From Owenia fusiformis (lineage: Eukaryota > Annelida > Polychaeta > Sabellida > Oweniidae): DNA of 64,000 nucleotides. The notes beneath the pieces are model-generated. The model was not told where the DNA came from and did no database searches. It saw nothing but the letters and a program-made list of their open reading frames with translations. The translations under genes and the position numbers were made by a program. The stretch covers positions 35,250,166 through 35,314,165 of the forward strand of contig CAIIXF020000011.1 of assembly GCA_903813345.2 (NCBI GenBank). The letters run 5' to 3'. Shown here one piece after another: positions 1 to 11,289 of this stretch; positions within the stretch are counted from its first letter, which is position 1, and every line of letters begins with the position of its first letter.

Positions 1-3000
1 AAAATATTTAATGTAGATAGATAGGATGGATATTAAGTTCTAAAAATAAGACGTTGAGGGTAGATACTCCGAAGAAACTTTTCTAAAATGCCTTAAAAGG
101 GCTTTTATGAGGATTACAAAATGCCACATCCTTATTTGAAGCGCGTTTAAGGTCATATATGAAAAGCGTTGCTGCTGTTCTTAAGAGACACGCCTACTAA
201 TATTTTGATATAAAACTGACTTTAATTTTTGCCAAACACTAAATTTTGAGATGCCTGTAACTTTTTCCCATTTGCGGGTTGAACCATGATACTTCATAAA
301 TCAATGTAACTTTGGATGAGCTAAAAATAGTATATGACACATACTATGAAAACATTGAATATGTCTGCCTCGGGGTCTATATGTCTGTCTACAATACTTC
401 AAACTTTATATAATTTTTGTAATTCGACAAAAAAAGAACTTCTAGCATGGACTTTGTGTTGGTCTAGATTAGCGTCATAATTTGATCTCAATTTCAATTA
501 TTTTCTTGATTTCTATCCGGTTGCTGGTGATCTAGACTTACCATCACAGCTATAGATACCATAGTGTTTTCCAGAGCTCCTATCCCCGCACACCTTGCAA
601 GGAATATCCAGAAGTCGCTCACCTAGAATATGATTTAAATAATTTGATCAAAACTTCAAAATAGCAATGCAAACATGTATTGTTTTTTAAGAAAAGTGGG
701 CGTTAATAAACTAAACACTCTCAGGAGGTTTATCAATTTTCGGTAAAATGAATAAGGGGAACGCTTACAGTAACCGTATCAGTGTGGGGTCATACACTTT
801 TAGGCTATAGTGTATAGGAAAAATCCATTTTTAAAGTTTCTTATGTACTCAACCTGCTCAAGTTTAGATCATATTGTTTTGAAAATGAAACAACCCACTC
901 GTCTTTTATTCCAAAAGTCAATATGCGAAAACTTTAATGGGTGCAAATTACTATAAAAAGTTCCGGCATGAAAAACATCTCTGTGTAAAGAATAATGTAT
1001 TATTGCACAGTTTGATCATTTCCCGCTCAGCCACACCATAGAACCCGGGGGATAAAGCCACATGATTGCATTGACAAATATTCGAAATATAGCCCACCAA
1101 TTCCAGTAATGCAATAAATATCACGCTGTATCGAATTTTGACAAGAGAGTGATTTCGTGACAAAGTAACTGAATCATTGAGGATCTGGGAACTTGCAGAA
1201 TCGACAGCAACTGGCTGGCTACTGGTATGAATAGACTCCCGCCACTTCAGATTTCCTCTCTATAGAGGATCGCATTAAAAATTGATACAATCCGAATCGT
1301 TTCAGGGCACCTATTGACTTGTAAACATTGTGAATAACTACCTTAGGCCATTCAAAGTTAGTTGTATGTTTAACGTCTAGTCGAGGTTCTAGTTAGGAAG
1401 GTGGATTAAAAAACAAAGAAGTTTTAAACGTAAATAGCTATCTGAGGTTTATGCTGTTTAAGAGTAAGAATGCCATAGCGTGATTGTAGTTTTCCTAGCC
1501 TTCATAACAATAATGAAGTTAAAATATTTAAGTCTGCAAGTCTTCAAATTTTTATACGATCAGTAAACTTAGATCGCAGTTTCAATAATTCCATCTGTCA
1601 TTTGGCATTTGGATTCATTTTTGTACATATCTGGGCACTCAAAATGGTTTGTTTTCTGAAGCGCTTCTATCTTAGGCCTTGGAGAAAGAGACGTTAAACG
1701 TATGTATAACTTCGAATGGACTTGATTTATAATCCTGTTGTTACATTGATTAATGCGACCCCAGCCTCCTAAGATGCTATAATGACTTGATGTTTGTACG
1801 ATTTCTGAACAAGGACTTAAGTTAGTGAGAACATGCAGGATTTCCTAAGCAAATACTAAAGAGTAAAAGAGTATACATTTGGAAGTTATTACTTGAATCA
1901 AGAACACGAAATTGTTAATATTTAATAAATTGGATTGTTCTGTTAACAAGAAGACATTGTGTAGAAAGTAATTTCCGCATGATTTTTATGCAATTGAACT
2001 TGTATTTAATAATAACAAGTCGGTGTAAGATAATATTTTAAGAGTATGCAAATATGAAATTGGTCAGAAACGTGTTCTTGTTAAGAAGTTGGCTTAATAT
2101 GTTAACATATTGAATGTTAAAGTGACATCGGACACTAATAAGACTTTTATTTAAATTGTTGTTTAAAGAACAAAATGAAGTTTTAAAGAAAACATTTAAA
2201 TAGAAATTATAAAAACACAATTCCTACACATCGATGAGAGCGTTAAATCAATACTTGACGTCGTTCGCAATTTTTAATAATTCAAGTTAAGCACATAAAG
2301 TCGTGTCGCAAAAAAAGAAGAGGAAATATCCCAGAATTCCCAAAATGGACCTATCCTCATAAATGAACTCATGGAAATATGTTTACTCCTATTGTCGTAA
2401 AATTTGCTTTCTGATGAACCTATCAATGTTAAAAATTGTATTGACACCAAATGTATCGACCTGTTTGCGAACACAAGTGACTTTAACAGAACAAATAAGA
2501 AAATCGGTATTATAACACAGAAATATTGACTTTAATGCTCGATGATTGACAAAAGTTACAAATGAAGTATAATGGTTTTATTGTTTTTGATTGTTCTGTA
2601 GTTTGAGCTGCTAAGAATTACCCCTCGATCTGTTTAGGTTTCTATGGCTCGAATACGAAATATCGGCACAAACACGTCAATAAAGCTATTATGATAGGTC
2701 AAGCACATTCCAATGTATTTTCTCAGCGTGTGTCTTGAATAAAAATTTTTTTAACTCTGATAAAAATTATTTATATAGATTTCTTTTTAACGTATCCATG
2801 AGCGTGCTCTTTTGAGTCAGTTCAGCGCGAGTACATGTAACGATTTATATTCTGAATGATTGACAATATTTTTTTAATTTTTCAAATATTATGTAAAATA
2901 TTCCATAACAGGGAACCTATACAACCGATCGTTTCGTATCATTAAGAATAATATGAACAAGGATATTAAATTAAATTACAAACTAAAAAAGAAGTTTTAA

Positions 3001-4180
3001 AATCATTAATTTGCAGAGCCAAATGCCAAATCTAACTGAAGTCGCACTAATTTCTATCAAAGGATAAACTATTCTAGTTTAAATTCCAAGAAAAAATATT
3101 TCAAAAAATTATCTCCTTGTAAAGTTATGATTTAATTTATTTAACATATAAATTTAAAATTGTAAAAAAAGCACAGTTAAGACGTAGTATTTAGTGATAC
3201 CCCTGGAGTGATGAGAGTCTATGTGCAAACAAATCGAACCGCTACACAAGTTGTTTTACTTTTTAATTTTATCAAAAATACTATAGATCGTGATACATTG
3301 TAATTAACTCAAAGGTTTTGTTTCGGGAGACATGGTTCAAAATCATTGATCGTTTTGTTTAGCCTACTTGACCATTCTGAAAACGGTGTAATTTTTAATT
3401 TGCCTACCAATATTCAAGTGGGTCTGAAATACATATTATTTACTTTATCTTCCAGAATGTGTTTTTAGATATGTACATGTACATATGCTATGTGTGAGAA
3501 CTATTTATGTCCTTATGCAAAACCTATTTCATTTAATTTTGAAAAACAATGACAAAAAATAAATTAAATCTAAATTAAATGTCATAAAATGTGTAATTAA
3601 TATTTAATAAAATAAGTCAAAATAAATAATTCACTTACTCATGGTGTACGCCTGTTGATAATGACTCACTCAACACCGTGCGGCAAAAGTTCAGAAATGT
3701 CCCATGTAAGGAAGAACATCTCTATTTATACGGAAACCATGCTTGGGAAAATGAACAGGTGCCTTAAGAAAAATACCACCAGAAGACAGGCCTTTTGTCA
3801 ATAGTTCTTACGGGGACAATCGTAATATAATTGCATTAATTAATAAGTCCGAGTCACTCAGTCCGGTTTATTGGATTTATTGGATTTTCAAGAATTATCG
3901 ATCTAAAAGCTATTTGATGGATCGCCCAACATCGATCAAAAGAGCAAGCCGCAAATTGTAATATGTTACGTGTGAGTGTGTTATCATTTGCCTTTTATGT
4001 ACAGGAGATATACATTATACGGTGTTTGTATTATAGTATGAACGAACGTATTTAAAACTGGAAAAGTAGCATTTACAAACTGACGATCCTCGTTTGTAGA
4101 ATGGACCGAACACTGGAGAACATTTCAAATGTTACACAGGATGTTATTTTACAAAAATATGAACAGATACAAAAACATGT
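1..4180. other. Intergenic DNA, no gene recognised
   Basis: AT-rich sequence without a reading frame that resembles a known protein, without a convincing exon flanked by splice sites, and without a recognised repeat boundary. The longest open frames are 60-70 codons of low-complexity composition and look like chance. Confidence 0.5.
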
Positions 4181-4189
4181 AAGAACATT

Positions 4190-6075
4190 TTTAATTACAC
4201 AATAACATGATTTCCCTGGGAAATAAACAGGGAATAGAATTGATATTCGAGAAATCCCGTTTCAGATCCCGTATCAGCCAAAATCCCCAGGCCCGTAAGA
4301 CACTTTTCTCAAAGGGTTTTTACTAAAAAGAATATAAATTGTCATTTTTTTTGCTGCGTAAATCGAATCGCGGAAGTCAGAGGGGGGTCGGTTACTCCCT
4401 ATATTGGGGCCACTCGGCCTATTTTGTAGTATTTTATTGTTTTCGCATTGTTTTTAGAAATATTATAAATATTGTATTGTATTGCAATTTGGAGAAACAT
4501 TGGAATAGGGGGAGGGTGTGCTAAAAGGGCATAAATGTTTACCTGAGAACTTTTACCAGTTCAAGATCACTTTCAGTGATTTCTGGACACTTAAAGTGTT
4601 TTAATCAATAGAATCAATTTAAAGAAATTCAGATTTTTTAATCATTTTCTTCTTAGGGGAGCGAGAGGGCAGCACAGGAAAATTTTACTAATTCAAGATG
4701 CTGTCTAGTCATTAATTCTGAGCATTTTTAATGTGTTTGAGAAAATGAATGCTTTAGTTTTTGGGGTGGGGTGCCAGAATTTTTTATGATTTCATTATGT
4801 CACTTGGTTTAAATATTGATCTTACCACTCCATTTTAGAGTGATGCAAATATCTTTTAGAAATGTGACTTTCCACCACTGTTTGTGACTTTTTAATAGAT
4901 AATTTCTTACTTGTCATTGACATTTTAGATGTGGATTGTTTGTTGTTTTTGTGTGTTTTTCTGTTATTGTCTTAAATTTTTAGATGTGTTTTTGTGTCGT
5001 TGTTTTTGGTTAATTTTCACTGTTGTGTTAAATGTTTAATATTGCTAAATGGGAAATAAAGAGATATAATAATAATAAAGTGTTTAAAATGATATGATAT
5101 TTGGTGCTTTTGGGCATTTTAAGGTGTATGAGTCAATAAAAAAAAATTGAAAAACAATCACAATTTTTTGGGAGGGTGTCAAAGGGGGGGGGGGGTGCCA
5201 GAGGGGGAGGTGGGGTTGGGGTGCCAGAGGGGAGCAATTATTTGTCCCCCATATCTGTCCCTAAAAACATTGACCATATCAAGGTGCTATTTGATGCTTT
5301 CTGGGCACTTTAAAAGTGTCTGAGACAATACATGAAATAAATTCAGAATTTTTGTCAATTGTTTTGTGGTGGATGTGAGGGGTGGCCTACTTCCCTAGAA
5401 AATTTTACAATTTTAAGATACTATTTGATGCTTTCTGGGCACTTCAAAAGTGTCTGAGACAATATATAAAATAAATTCAAAACTTTTCCATTGTTTTGTG
5501 AGGGGTAGCCCACTCCCCCTAGAAAATTTTACAATTTTAAGATGCTATTTGGTGCCTTCTGGTCACTTTCAAAGTGCATGAGTCAATGAAATTTTTTCAA
5601 TTTTTTGGAGGGGAGTGTCAAGGGGGATACCGGAGGGGGAGATGGGGTGGGGATGCCAGAAGGCAAGTAAGTGTTGGTCCCCCAGAATTATTGACTATAT
5701 CAACGAGCTATTTGATGATATTTGGGCACTTTAAAAGTATCTGAGACAATACATAAAATAGATTCCGAACTTCTCCATTGTTCTTTTCCATTGTTTTTTT
5801 AGGGGGTGAGGGGTGGCCCACTCCCCCTAGCAAATTTTACAATTCTAAGATGCTATTTGGTGCTATCTTGGCACTTTCAAAGTGTATGAGTCAATGAAAA
5901 AAAAATTCAAAGGGGACGCACCCATCGCACCCCCCCCCCCCCCCATCTGACGGCCCTGATCCCGTATCAGATCCCGTATTAGAAATTATCCCGGAGATGA
6001 TTTTTATGATATTTTCCTTGCCTAATATCATATTTTCCCTTGGAATAAAATTCATATTCCATCCCACCCATTATT
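4190..6075. mobile_element. Copy of a hairpin MITE family, split by a nested TIR element
   Basis: The left part (about 4197-4287) carries TTCCCTGGGAAA, ACAGGGAATA and repeats of ATCCCGTATCAG. The right part (about 5959-6072) resumes the ATCCCGTATCAG repeats and ends with TCATATTTTCCCTTGGAATA and ATTCCATCCCACCCATTA. The same blocks occur in the same order at about 53055-53600, where they are uninterrupted, so this is a second copy of that family. The interruption is the element at 4288-5958. Confidence 0.6.
4288..5958. mobile_element. Non-autonomous TIR element with internal tandem repeats and G/C runs
   Basis: The left end reads CAGGCCCGTAAGA and the reverse complement of the right end reads CAGGGCCGTCAGA, matching at 11 of 13 positions. 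ATCCC lies directly outside both ends (4283-4287 and 5959-5963), compatible with a 5-bp target duplication, although the host sequence itself repeats ATCCC. Inside are degenerate repeats of a block around 'GATGCTATTTGATGCTTTCT', 'GGGCACTTCAAAAGTG' and 'CTGAGACAAT' (near 4570, 5280, 5410, 5530, 5700 and 5850). There is an 11-G run near 5185, further G-rich blocks at 5205-5235 and 5605-5660, and a C run near 5930. No transposase is visible. Confidence 0.6.
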
Positions 6076-6199
6076 ATTTTATATAATATGAATCCATATG
6101 TGATGCGGGATTAATAAAGAAACATACATGTACATTTCCCCTACATGCGGTACAGGACAACGAAAAAATATAATCTAATACGGACCTGTCATCGTGGAA

Positions 6200-6525
6200 C
6201 TTAACAGAAATGACGCAAGGTATGATAAAACCTGTACTCATCTGTGCTTGGCACAGACTAAAGAAAATATATTGTCAAACTTGGACCAAATTCGGTCAAG
6301 CTGAAAAACCATAGTTAGTAAACATCTCAATGCAAAGAAGATTGAATTTGGGAACACATTATATTCAGGTAAATTTTTACCAAGCATCCTACATGGGCGT
6401 GGCATATGGGTAACAGATACAAAAGCGATCAGAAACAAACTTAGGTCCATGCAATATAATGCAGTGCAAGCTATTTTCAATATTAAGAGTACACGTTTAA
6501 GGAACCTCATTACAGCTTTGTCGCA
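6200..6525 (+). pseudogene. LINE reverse-transcriptase C-terminal fragment
   Basis: From about 6348 the plus strand reads GNTLYSGKFLPSILHGRGIW and then VTDTKAIRNKLRSMQYNAVQ. This matches the region just after the reverse-transcriptase domain of APE-type non-LTR retrotransposons, where a 'K.LP.ILYG...W' motif is followed by a helical 'Q....R.I' segment. The frame ends near 6520 and has no continuous upstream RT domain, so this is a decayed fragment. Family assignment is from motif memory only. Confidence 0.55.
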
Positions 6526-6798
6526 TAGACTTAAAGATAATAAAACGAATCTTTAAGTAACCCAAATCATTTACTGCGATATATGCTGGTGGGCTTTTAA
6601 AGCTGAATATTGCCCTGCCTATATTATATTGCAAAGACTTCAGTTTATTATTAACATGCTGGTTATTATTTACCCAATAATGCAATTTAACAAATGTTCA
6701 AGAAAATATGATGATATATACACTACCATGATATCAGATTAGTGCGCCATTGGCCTCTCAAATTCATAAATAACATTTCTCTTTTGTGAGTAATAGGT

Positions 6799-6814
6799 GG
6801 CCCTGGGAAGGGCC
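6799..6814 (-). promoter_or_regulatory. Histone mRNA 3' stem-loop (H1 copy A)
   Basis: On the minus strand the sequence GGCCCTTCCCAGGGCC forms a perfect 6-bp stem with a 4-nt loop. It begins 27 nt after the stop codon and is preceded by ACCAAC and followed by ACC. This is the canonical shape of the replication-dependent histone 3' end bound by SLBP. A purine-rich stretch, CAAAAGAGAAA, lies about 10 nt downstream, where the U7 snRNA-binding histone downstream element belongs. The transcript is therefore predicted to be non-polyadenylated and S-phase regulated. Confidence 0.9.
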
Positions 6815-6841
6815 GTTGGTTTCTCATTTAACTGATTCGGT

Positions 6842-7306
6842 TCATTTCTTTGCTGTTTTCTTGACGGCCTTCTTTGCAGCTGGTTTCTTTGCAACGGGTT
6901 TTTTAGCTGCTGGTTTCTTTGCAACGGGTTTTTTAGCTGCTGGTTTCTTTGCAACGGATTTTTTAGCTGCTGGTTTCTTTGCTGCTGGTTTCTTAGCTTT
7001 AGCTGCTGGTTTCTTAGCAGGTTTTTTCGCTGTAGGCTTCTTGACTGGTTTCTTGGCCGTTGGCTCTGCTTTTTTCACTTTGAAGCTACCGGATGCTCCA
7101 GTCCCCTTGGGTTGAGCGAGTGTTCCTGATGTCACTCCTCGTTTAAGAGCCATTTTGATGTGTACATCGACATTGTCACCGACTTTGAAGTTTTCCTTGA
7201 TGTACTTAACGATGGCTTGACGGGATGATCCAGTACGTTCATTCAATGCCATGATAGCTTGTGTTATCATCTCGATGTATTTAGGGTGCTCCGGTGCTGC
7301 AGACAT
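6842..7306 (-). CDS. Histone H1, copy A
   Basis: Linker histone that binds nucleosomal linker DNA. The intronless frame encodes 154 residues. After a very short head (MSAAPEHPKYIEMITQAI) comes the winged-helix GH1 domain, about residues 6-80, with the recognisable RTGSSRQAIVKYI helix and the KGTGASGSFKV end of the wing. The tail is Lys/Ala/Pro-rich and built from a repeated 10-residue unit (PVAKKPAAKK) encoded by 30-bp DNA repeats. An in-frame upstream ATG at 7354 would add 16 residues. I chose 7306 because MSAAPEHP is a normal H1 start and the upstream segment does not look like H1. Intronless structure, TATA box, H1 box and 3' stem-loop all indicate a replication-dependent gene. No core histone genes are nearby. 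Confidence 0.93.
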   Translation of the reverse strand: MSAAPEHPKYIEMITQAIMALNERTGSSRQAIVKYIKENFKVGDNVDVHIKMALKRGVTSGTLAQPKGTGASGSFKVKKAEPTAKKPVKKPTAKKPAKKPAAKAKKPAAKKPAAKKSVAKKPAAKKPVAKKPAAKKPVAKKPAAKKAVKKTAKK

Positions 7307-7384
7307 ATTGAGAGTTGTTTGCGATTGTTGTATACCTTCTGTTGAGATTAACAAATGAATAATTTCCCTCTGTTCATGTTCGCG

Positions 7385-7391
7385 CTTTATA
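7385..7391 (-). promoter_or_regulatory. TATA box of H1 copy A
   Basis: TATAAAG on the minus strand, about 80 nt upstream of the chosen start codon, with a TGACGTC (CRE-like) element about 20 nt further upstream. The arrangement is identical in copy B. Confidence 0.65.
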
Positions 7392-7469
7392 CTATGTTAC
7401 GCGGACGTCAGAGAACGACATACTATATATTACCAAGTTACCATTAAAATGGATTCTCCTTACGAAATC

Positions 7470-7476
7470 TGTGTTT
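7470..7476 (-). promoter_or_regulatory. H1 box (AAACACA) of H1 copy A
   Basis: AAACACA on the minus strand about 80 nt upstream of the TATA box. This is the H1-specific promoter element known from animal replication-dependent H1 genes. It is conserved in copy B at 13845-13851. Confidence 0.6.
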
Positions 7477-7910
7477 CTTACCCATTTTTAAATGTAATAT
7501 TGTGGTATGAATAATATGTCTCGCTGAGTGTTTGATACTTTAATCGAAAGCCAGTGTGTTAAAGTTGCTTTATATCAATCCAATTTGCATGAGTGAATTA
7601 TGAAAATCGAAGATAATTGCTTGAGAGTCTTAATTAGTACTTAATAAAACAAATATATTTTATTAGTAACTAATTTCGGTTCATTTTCTGATACTGTAAC
7701 CTTACATTCTTGTAATGATTGAAGACTTTAAATATCTGGCTTTAGTTTGATACTTTACATGGTATTTTTCAATATAGTGTTAAAGGTAAAATTTAGAGAT
7801 AAATTTGAGAAACAAACACACTGAAATAAATCAGTTTGGCCAGCCGCCATTTTCCATCTCTGGATTACGTCTACTTGATGGGGTATATTTATACATGTAA
7901 TATGTGGAAA

Positions 7911-8155
7911 GTACACTCTAGGACATGCAAGCCGTAAACATGTATCCCTCCCCTACAGTATACTCCAGGACATGCAAGCCGTAAACATGTATCCCTCCCC
8001 TACAGTATACTCCAGGACATGCAAGCCGTAATCATGTCCCCCTCTCCTAAAGTATACTCCAGGACATGCAAGCCGTAAACATGTATCCCTCCCCTACAGT
8101 ATACTCCAGCACACGCAAGCCGTAAACATATATCCCTCCCCTCCAGTACACTGCA
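7911..8155. repeat. 47-bp minisatellite, copy A (about five units)
   Basis: Tandem units built on GGACATGCAAGCCGTAAACA, ATGTATCCCTCCCCTACAG and TATACTCCA, period 47 bp. About five units are present, the last ones diverged. Copy B of the duplication has about four units (14286-14480), so the array changed length after duplication. Confidence 0.85.
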
Positions 8156-8884
8156 GTCTTACAAAACCTTAACACGCATCCCCCCTCCACAAATAAAGTG
8201 ACACGACCCTTTATCACACATAAACGAAGGACATGCAATATTTCGACTTGCTCTAGAATATTTATTAAATCGTTTTTACGGATATTTTTTATTCGTAAAT
8301 ATTATAATCGTATCAGTTCAAGATCGAGCTTCTATTTTAGCTTTGGGTCTTAATTTACTTATTTTAAGGACTTGCACACGATGAGTTGTGAACACAAAAC
8401 GGTATATCACAATGTACTAAGTAGTGAAAAGCAGGGATCAATTTTATTAGTTTTTAAACCATTTGATTTTTTAAATAGCTCAGTGTATGTCCGGAATGTA
8501 TGTCGAGTATTAGAATAATAGAAAGGACAGGCTACGAGTGATATACCATGGTCCCATTATGACCGTTCTGCACACAGGGATCATAAGGGTCAATTCGGAC
8601 TCCACCTTGTATTTCATGTATTTAGCGACCGGTCCTTTCTTGAAGCAGAACTCCCACTGAACAATAATCTGACTTGTTGACATTATTTTTCATGTGTAAC
8701 TGATTATATAATTCATTTGTATTAAAAATCAATTATCACCCAGAAAGCATGTATTGGGACACGTTCATTTGAGACAAAGCGAATTGCGTTTTGCCATACT
8801 ATTTCACTGCCATACGCCAAAACATGGTCACTCTAGTTCGAATCTGGGATTTATCCAACTGAAACGTGAATACAAATAATAATG

Positions 8885-9306
8885 TATTAAGGCTCAGCTG
8901 GAAAGTAACATTTTGGTAAAAAATTGCTTTACCTGCATGCACATGTTATTTTCTGGTACAAAATTAAGTATGAAGGCATGTGTGTATTTTCTTGCTTTTT
9001 TTCAGAAAAGTATCATTACACTGTCTACATTTAGTAAACCTGGAAACAGGCCAATGGTAGCTCCTGTGTTGTCTGGAAACTTTGAAAGAAAATTTGGAAA
9101 AATAGAAAGTGTGAAATATCAGAATTTCCTGGAGTTCCCATTGAACTCCTACTTGATATTCTAAAAGAAGACAATGAAATGATACTTTCCTGAAAAAAGC
9201 AAGGAAATTGACACATGGCTTCAGACTTTATTTTGTACCAGAAAATAACATGTGCAGGTATGGCAATTTTTTACCAAAATGTTATTTCCCAGCTGTACCT
9301 TAATTA
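8885..9306. mobile_element. Foldback element in copy A
   Basis: The segment 8885-9014 (TTAAGGCTCAGCTGGAAAGT onwards) is an imperfect inverted repeat of 9170-9306 (ending AGCTGTACCTTAATTA). Shared words include GGTACAAAATTAAGTATGAA against the reverse complement of the right arm. Arms are about 130 bp and the internal spacer about 155 bp. The matching locus in copy B (about 14951-15285) has lost most of the left arm. No coding capacity is evident. Confidence 0.7.
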
Positions 9307-9699
9307 TGGATGTTGGATATCTTCCAGACTGCTGAGAAGTACATGGTGGTTAATTAGAATATATAGATTGCCCATACGGGTCGGGTTTACAAAAAATGTG
9401 ACTAATGACTACTCAGAACCACTCGATCGTCCACAGCAGGACGAAACTAGCCTTATCCAAAATGGTGGATAAAATACTTTTGATGTCAATAAATTATTCC
9501 AAATATTTCGCAATGCAAACAAATAAACTTCTAATTGTAAACAACTAAATGAAAACTGGTCACTATGATGAAACTAACTCCATTTAAGGGAGACATTTTA
9601 ATTATTGAATATAGACATGTATAGAATATATAGATTGCCCATACGGGTCGGGTTTACAAAACTGTGCCTAATGACTCAGAATCACTTGTCCCCAGCAGG

Positions 9700-10550
9700 A
9701 CATAACTGGTGTGGATGAAGTCCCACCGAGAAACATCCTTGATTATGGCGAAAACTCGTATGGTGTATTGCTTACAGAATTTTTAATTGATTCAAATTTT
9801 GTAATGTTGAATGGTCGGTAAGGTAATTCAAATAATTTCACTTTTATTGATGCAATGAAGGGAAAGTCAGTTATAGACTATATAATTGTACCTCATGAGC
9901 AATTGGATCTATGGCAAAATTTCTCTGTTTTAACCATAAGTGATATTATAAATAAATTCAATTTGCGCATTCCAGATAAGCAACCTGATCATTCAGTTCT
10001 TTTAGGTGAATTATCCTTAAACCATGTAAGTAATGTTTCTGATGCATATACATATGAAAATGGCAATCACTTTGATGATGTTAAGTAAAGGTATGATGTA
10101 CGGAATGTCCCAAATGATTTCATGGAAAATGATGCTTTTAATGATATTTTAAATGATGCAATACTATCTATTGAAAACGCACTCAATGTATCAAATGATG
10201 TGAATAATGCATATTGTATTTTTGAAAATCTTGTACTTAAGGAAATGGATAAAAACCTTCCTGCAAAATCTAAACACACATGTCAAAACAAACGTAAAAA
10301 ATCTATGTATAAGGCATATTGGTGCAGGGAATTAGATAATGCATGGGAACAGGTGTGTAAATCTGAAAAAGCCTATATAAAATGTAAACATGGAGTATAT
10401 CAAATACGTGCCTTGAAAGCCACATATTGTCAAGATAGAAGGTATTTTGATCGTTTAAATAGAAAATATAAACATAATTATCAACGTAAGGAAGAAATGG
10501 AATTAATGAACATGTGTAATGATAAATACGATCAAAAGTCTTTCTAGAAA
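9700..10550 (+). pseudogene. LINE endonuclease C-terminus and linker
   Basis: Read in broken frames, the plus strand gives VDEVPPRNILDYGENSYGVL, then NNFTFIDAMKGKSVIDYIIV, then an IPDKQPDHSVLLGEL segment. FTFI...G.SVIDYIIVP and PDHS are the usual C-terminal motifs of the APE-type endonuclease of non-LTR retrotransposons. The lysine-rich region from 10122 to about 10547 fits the linker before the RT domain. A stop at about 9820 and another at 10086 break the frame. The RT part is absent here and sequence changes abruptly at the palindrome near 10609. Confidence 0.7.
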
Positions 10551-10608
10551 CAAATTGGTAATATGGGCATATCTGAAAATAGGCAAAACAGTATTCCTAT
10601 GCAGGTAT

Positions 10609-11181
10609 TCGACATTGATGTTCAAATCACCGGTGATCCGCTCGATTACGCTGGCTACCGAAACGGTTCCTTTTGGTAACAAAATGTCGGAACGTCGAAG
10701 GAACGATTTTTCTTTTTTCCTTAGTTCACGCGTTGTAGGCAAAATCCCCACAACGTTTCTTTTCTCACAAACGTGTATCAGCATCATATGTTTTAGAAAA
10801 TGTATATGTTTGCGAAAAAATAGCTCAGAAGACAGTACAATCGTCGATTTAATTCCTCACTTAAGTTACATAAACGGTTTGGGTTAAAAGTGCAGATCTT
10901 AACTGTTTTTCAAAAAACCGTTTATGTAACTTAAGTGAGGAATTAAATCTACGATTCTATTGTCTTCTGAACTATTTGTTCGCAAAATGTACATTTTTTT
11001 AAACATATAATACTGAAACACATTTGTTTTAAAAATGTCGTGGGAATTCTGCCTACAACGTGTGAAATAAGGAAAAAAAGAAAAACCGTACCTTCGACGT
11101 TCCGACATGTTGTTACCAAAACGAACCGTTTCGGTAACCAGCGTAATCGAGTGGATCACCAGTGCAAATGTCAACCGATAA
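10609..11181. repeat. Large palindrome (foldback element)
   Basis: About 270 bp from 10609 to 10882 is repeated in inverted orientation from about 10916 to 11181. Shared words include ACTTAAGTTACATAAACGGT beside the loop, and ATGTCGGAACGTCGAAGG and GGTGATCC near the outer ends. The loop is about 33 bp. The arms carry substitutions and small indels, so this is an old structure and not a simple assembly fold. The open frames on both strands here are reflections of each other and not genes. Confidence 0.85.
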
Positions 11182-11289
11182 AAACACAATTTTGAACCAA
11201 TGGGAAGTAGAGTTTCAGAAACTGTACAATCAAAAAGATAATCCCAATTACAACTCTGAGTTTTACGTATGATGGCAACAGGATGGTAC

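Larger units (their letters stand above)
6559..9909. repeat. Segmental duplication, copy A (histone H1 unit plus flanks)
   Basis: Copy A matches copy B (about 12073-16675) nearly base for base over the H1 gene, its promoter, a 47-bp minisatellite, a foldback element and the start of a LINE. It starts near CCCAAATCATTTACTGCGAT and ends near CAATTGGATCT, where the flanks diverge. Copy A holds about 310 bp (roughly 8656-8963, including most of one arm of the foldback element) that copy B lacks. Copy B holds two insertions that copy A lacks. Both copies are in direct orientation. Confidence 0.85.

Noticed and set aside
6786-7115. Phe/Ala-rich open frame on the plus strand opposite H1 copy A, and its twin at 13237-13491
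   Set aside because: Antisense shadow of the Lys/Ala/Pro codons of the H1 tail; no independent support.
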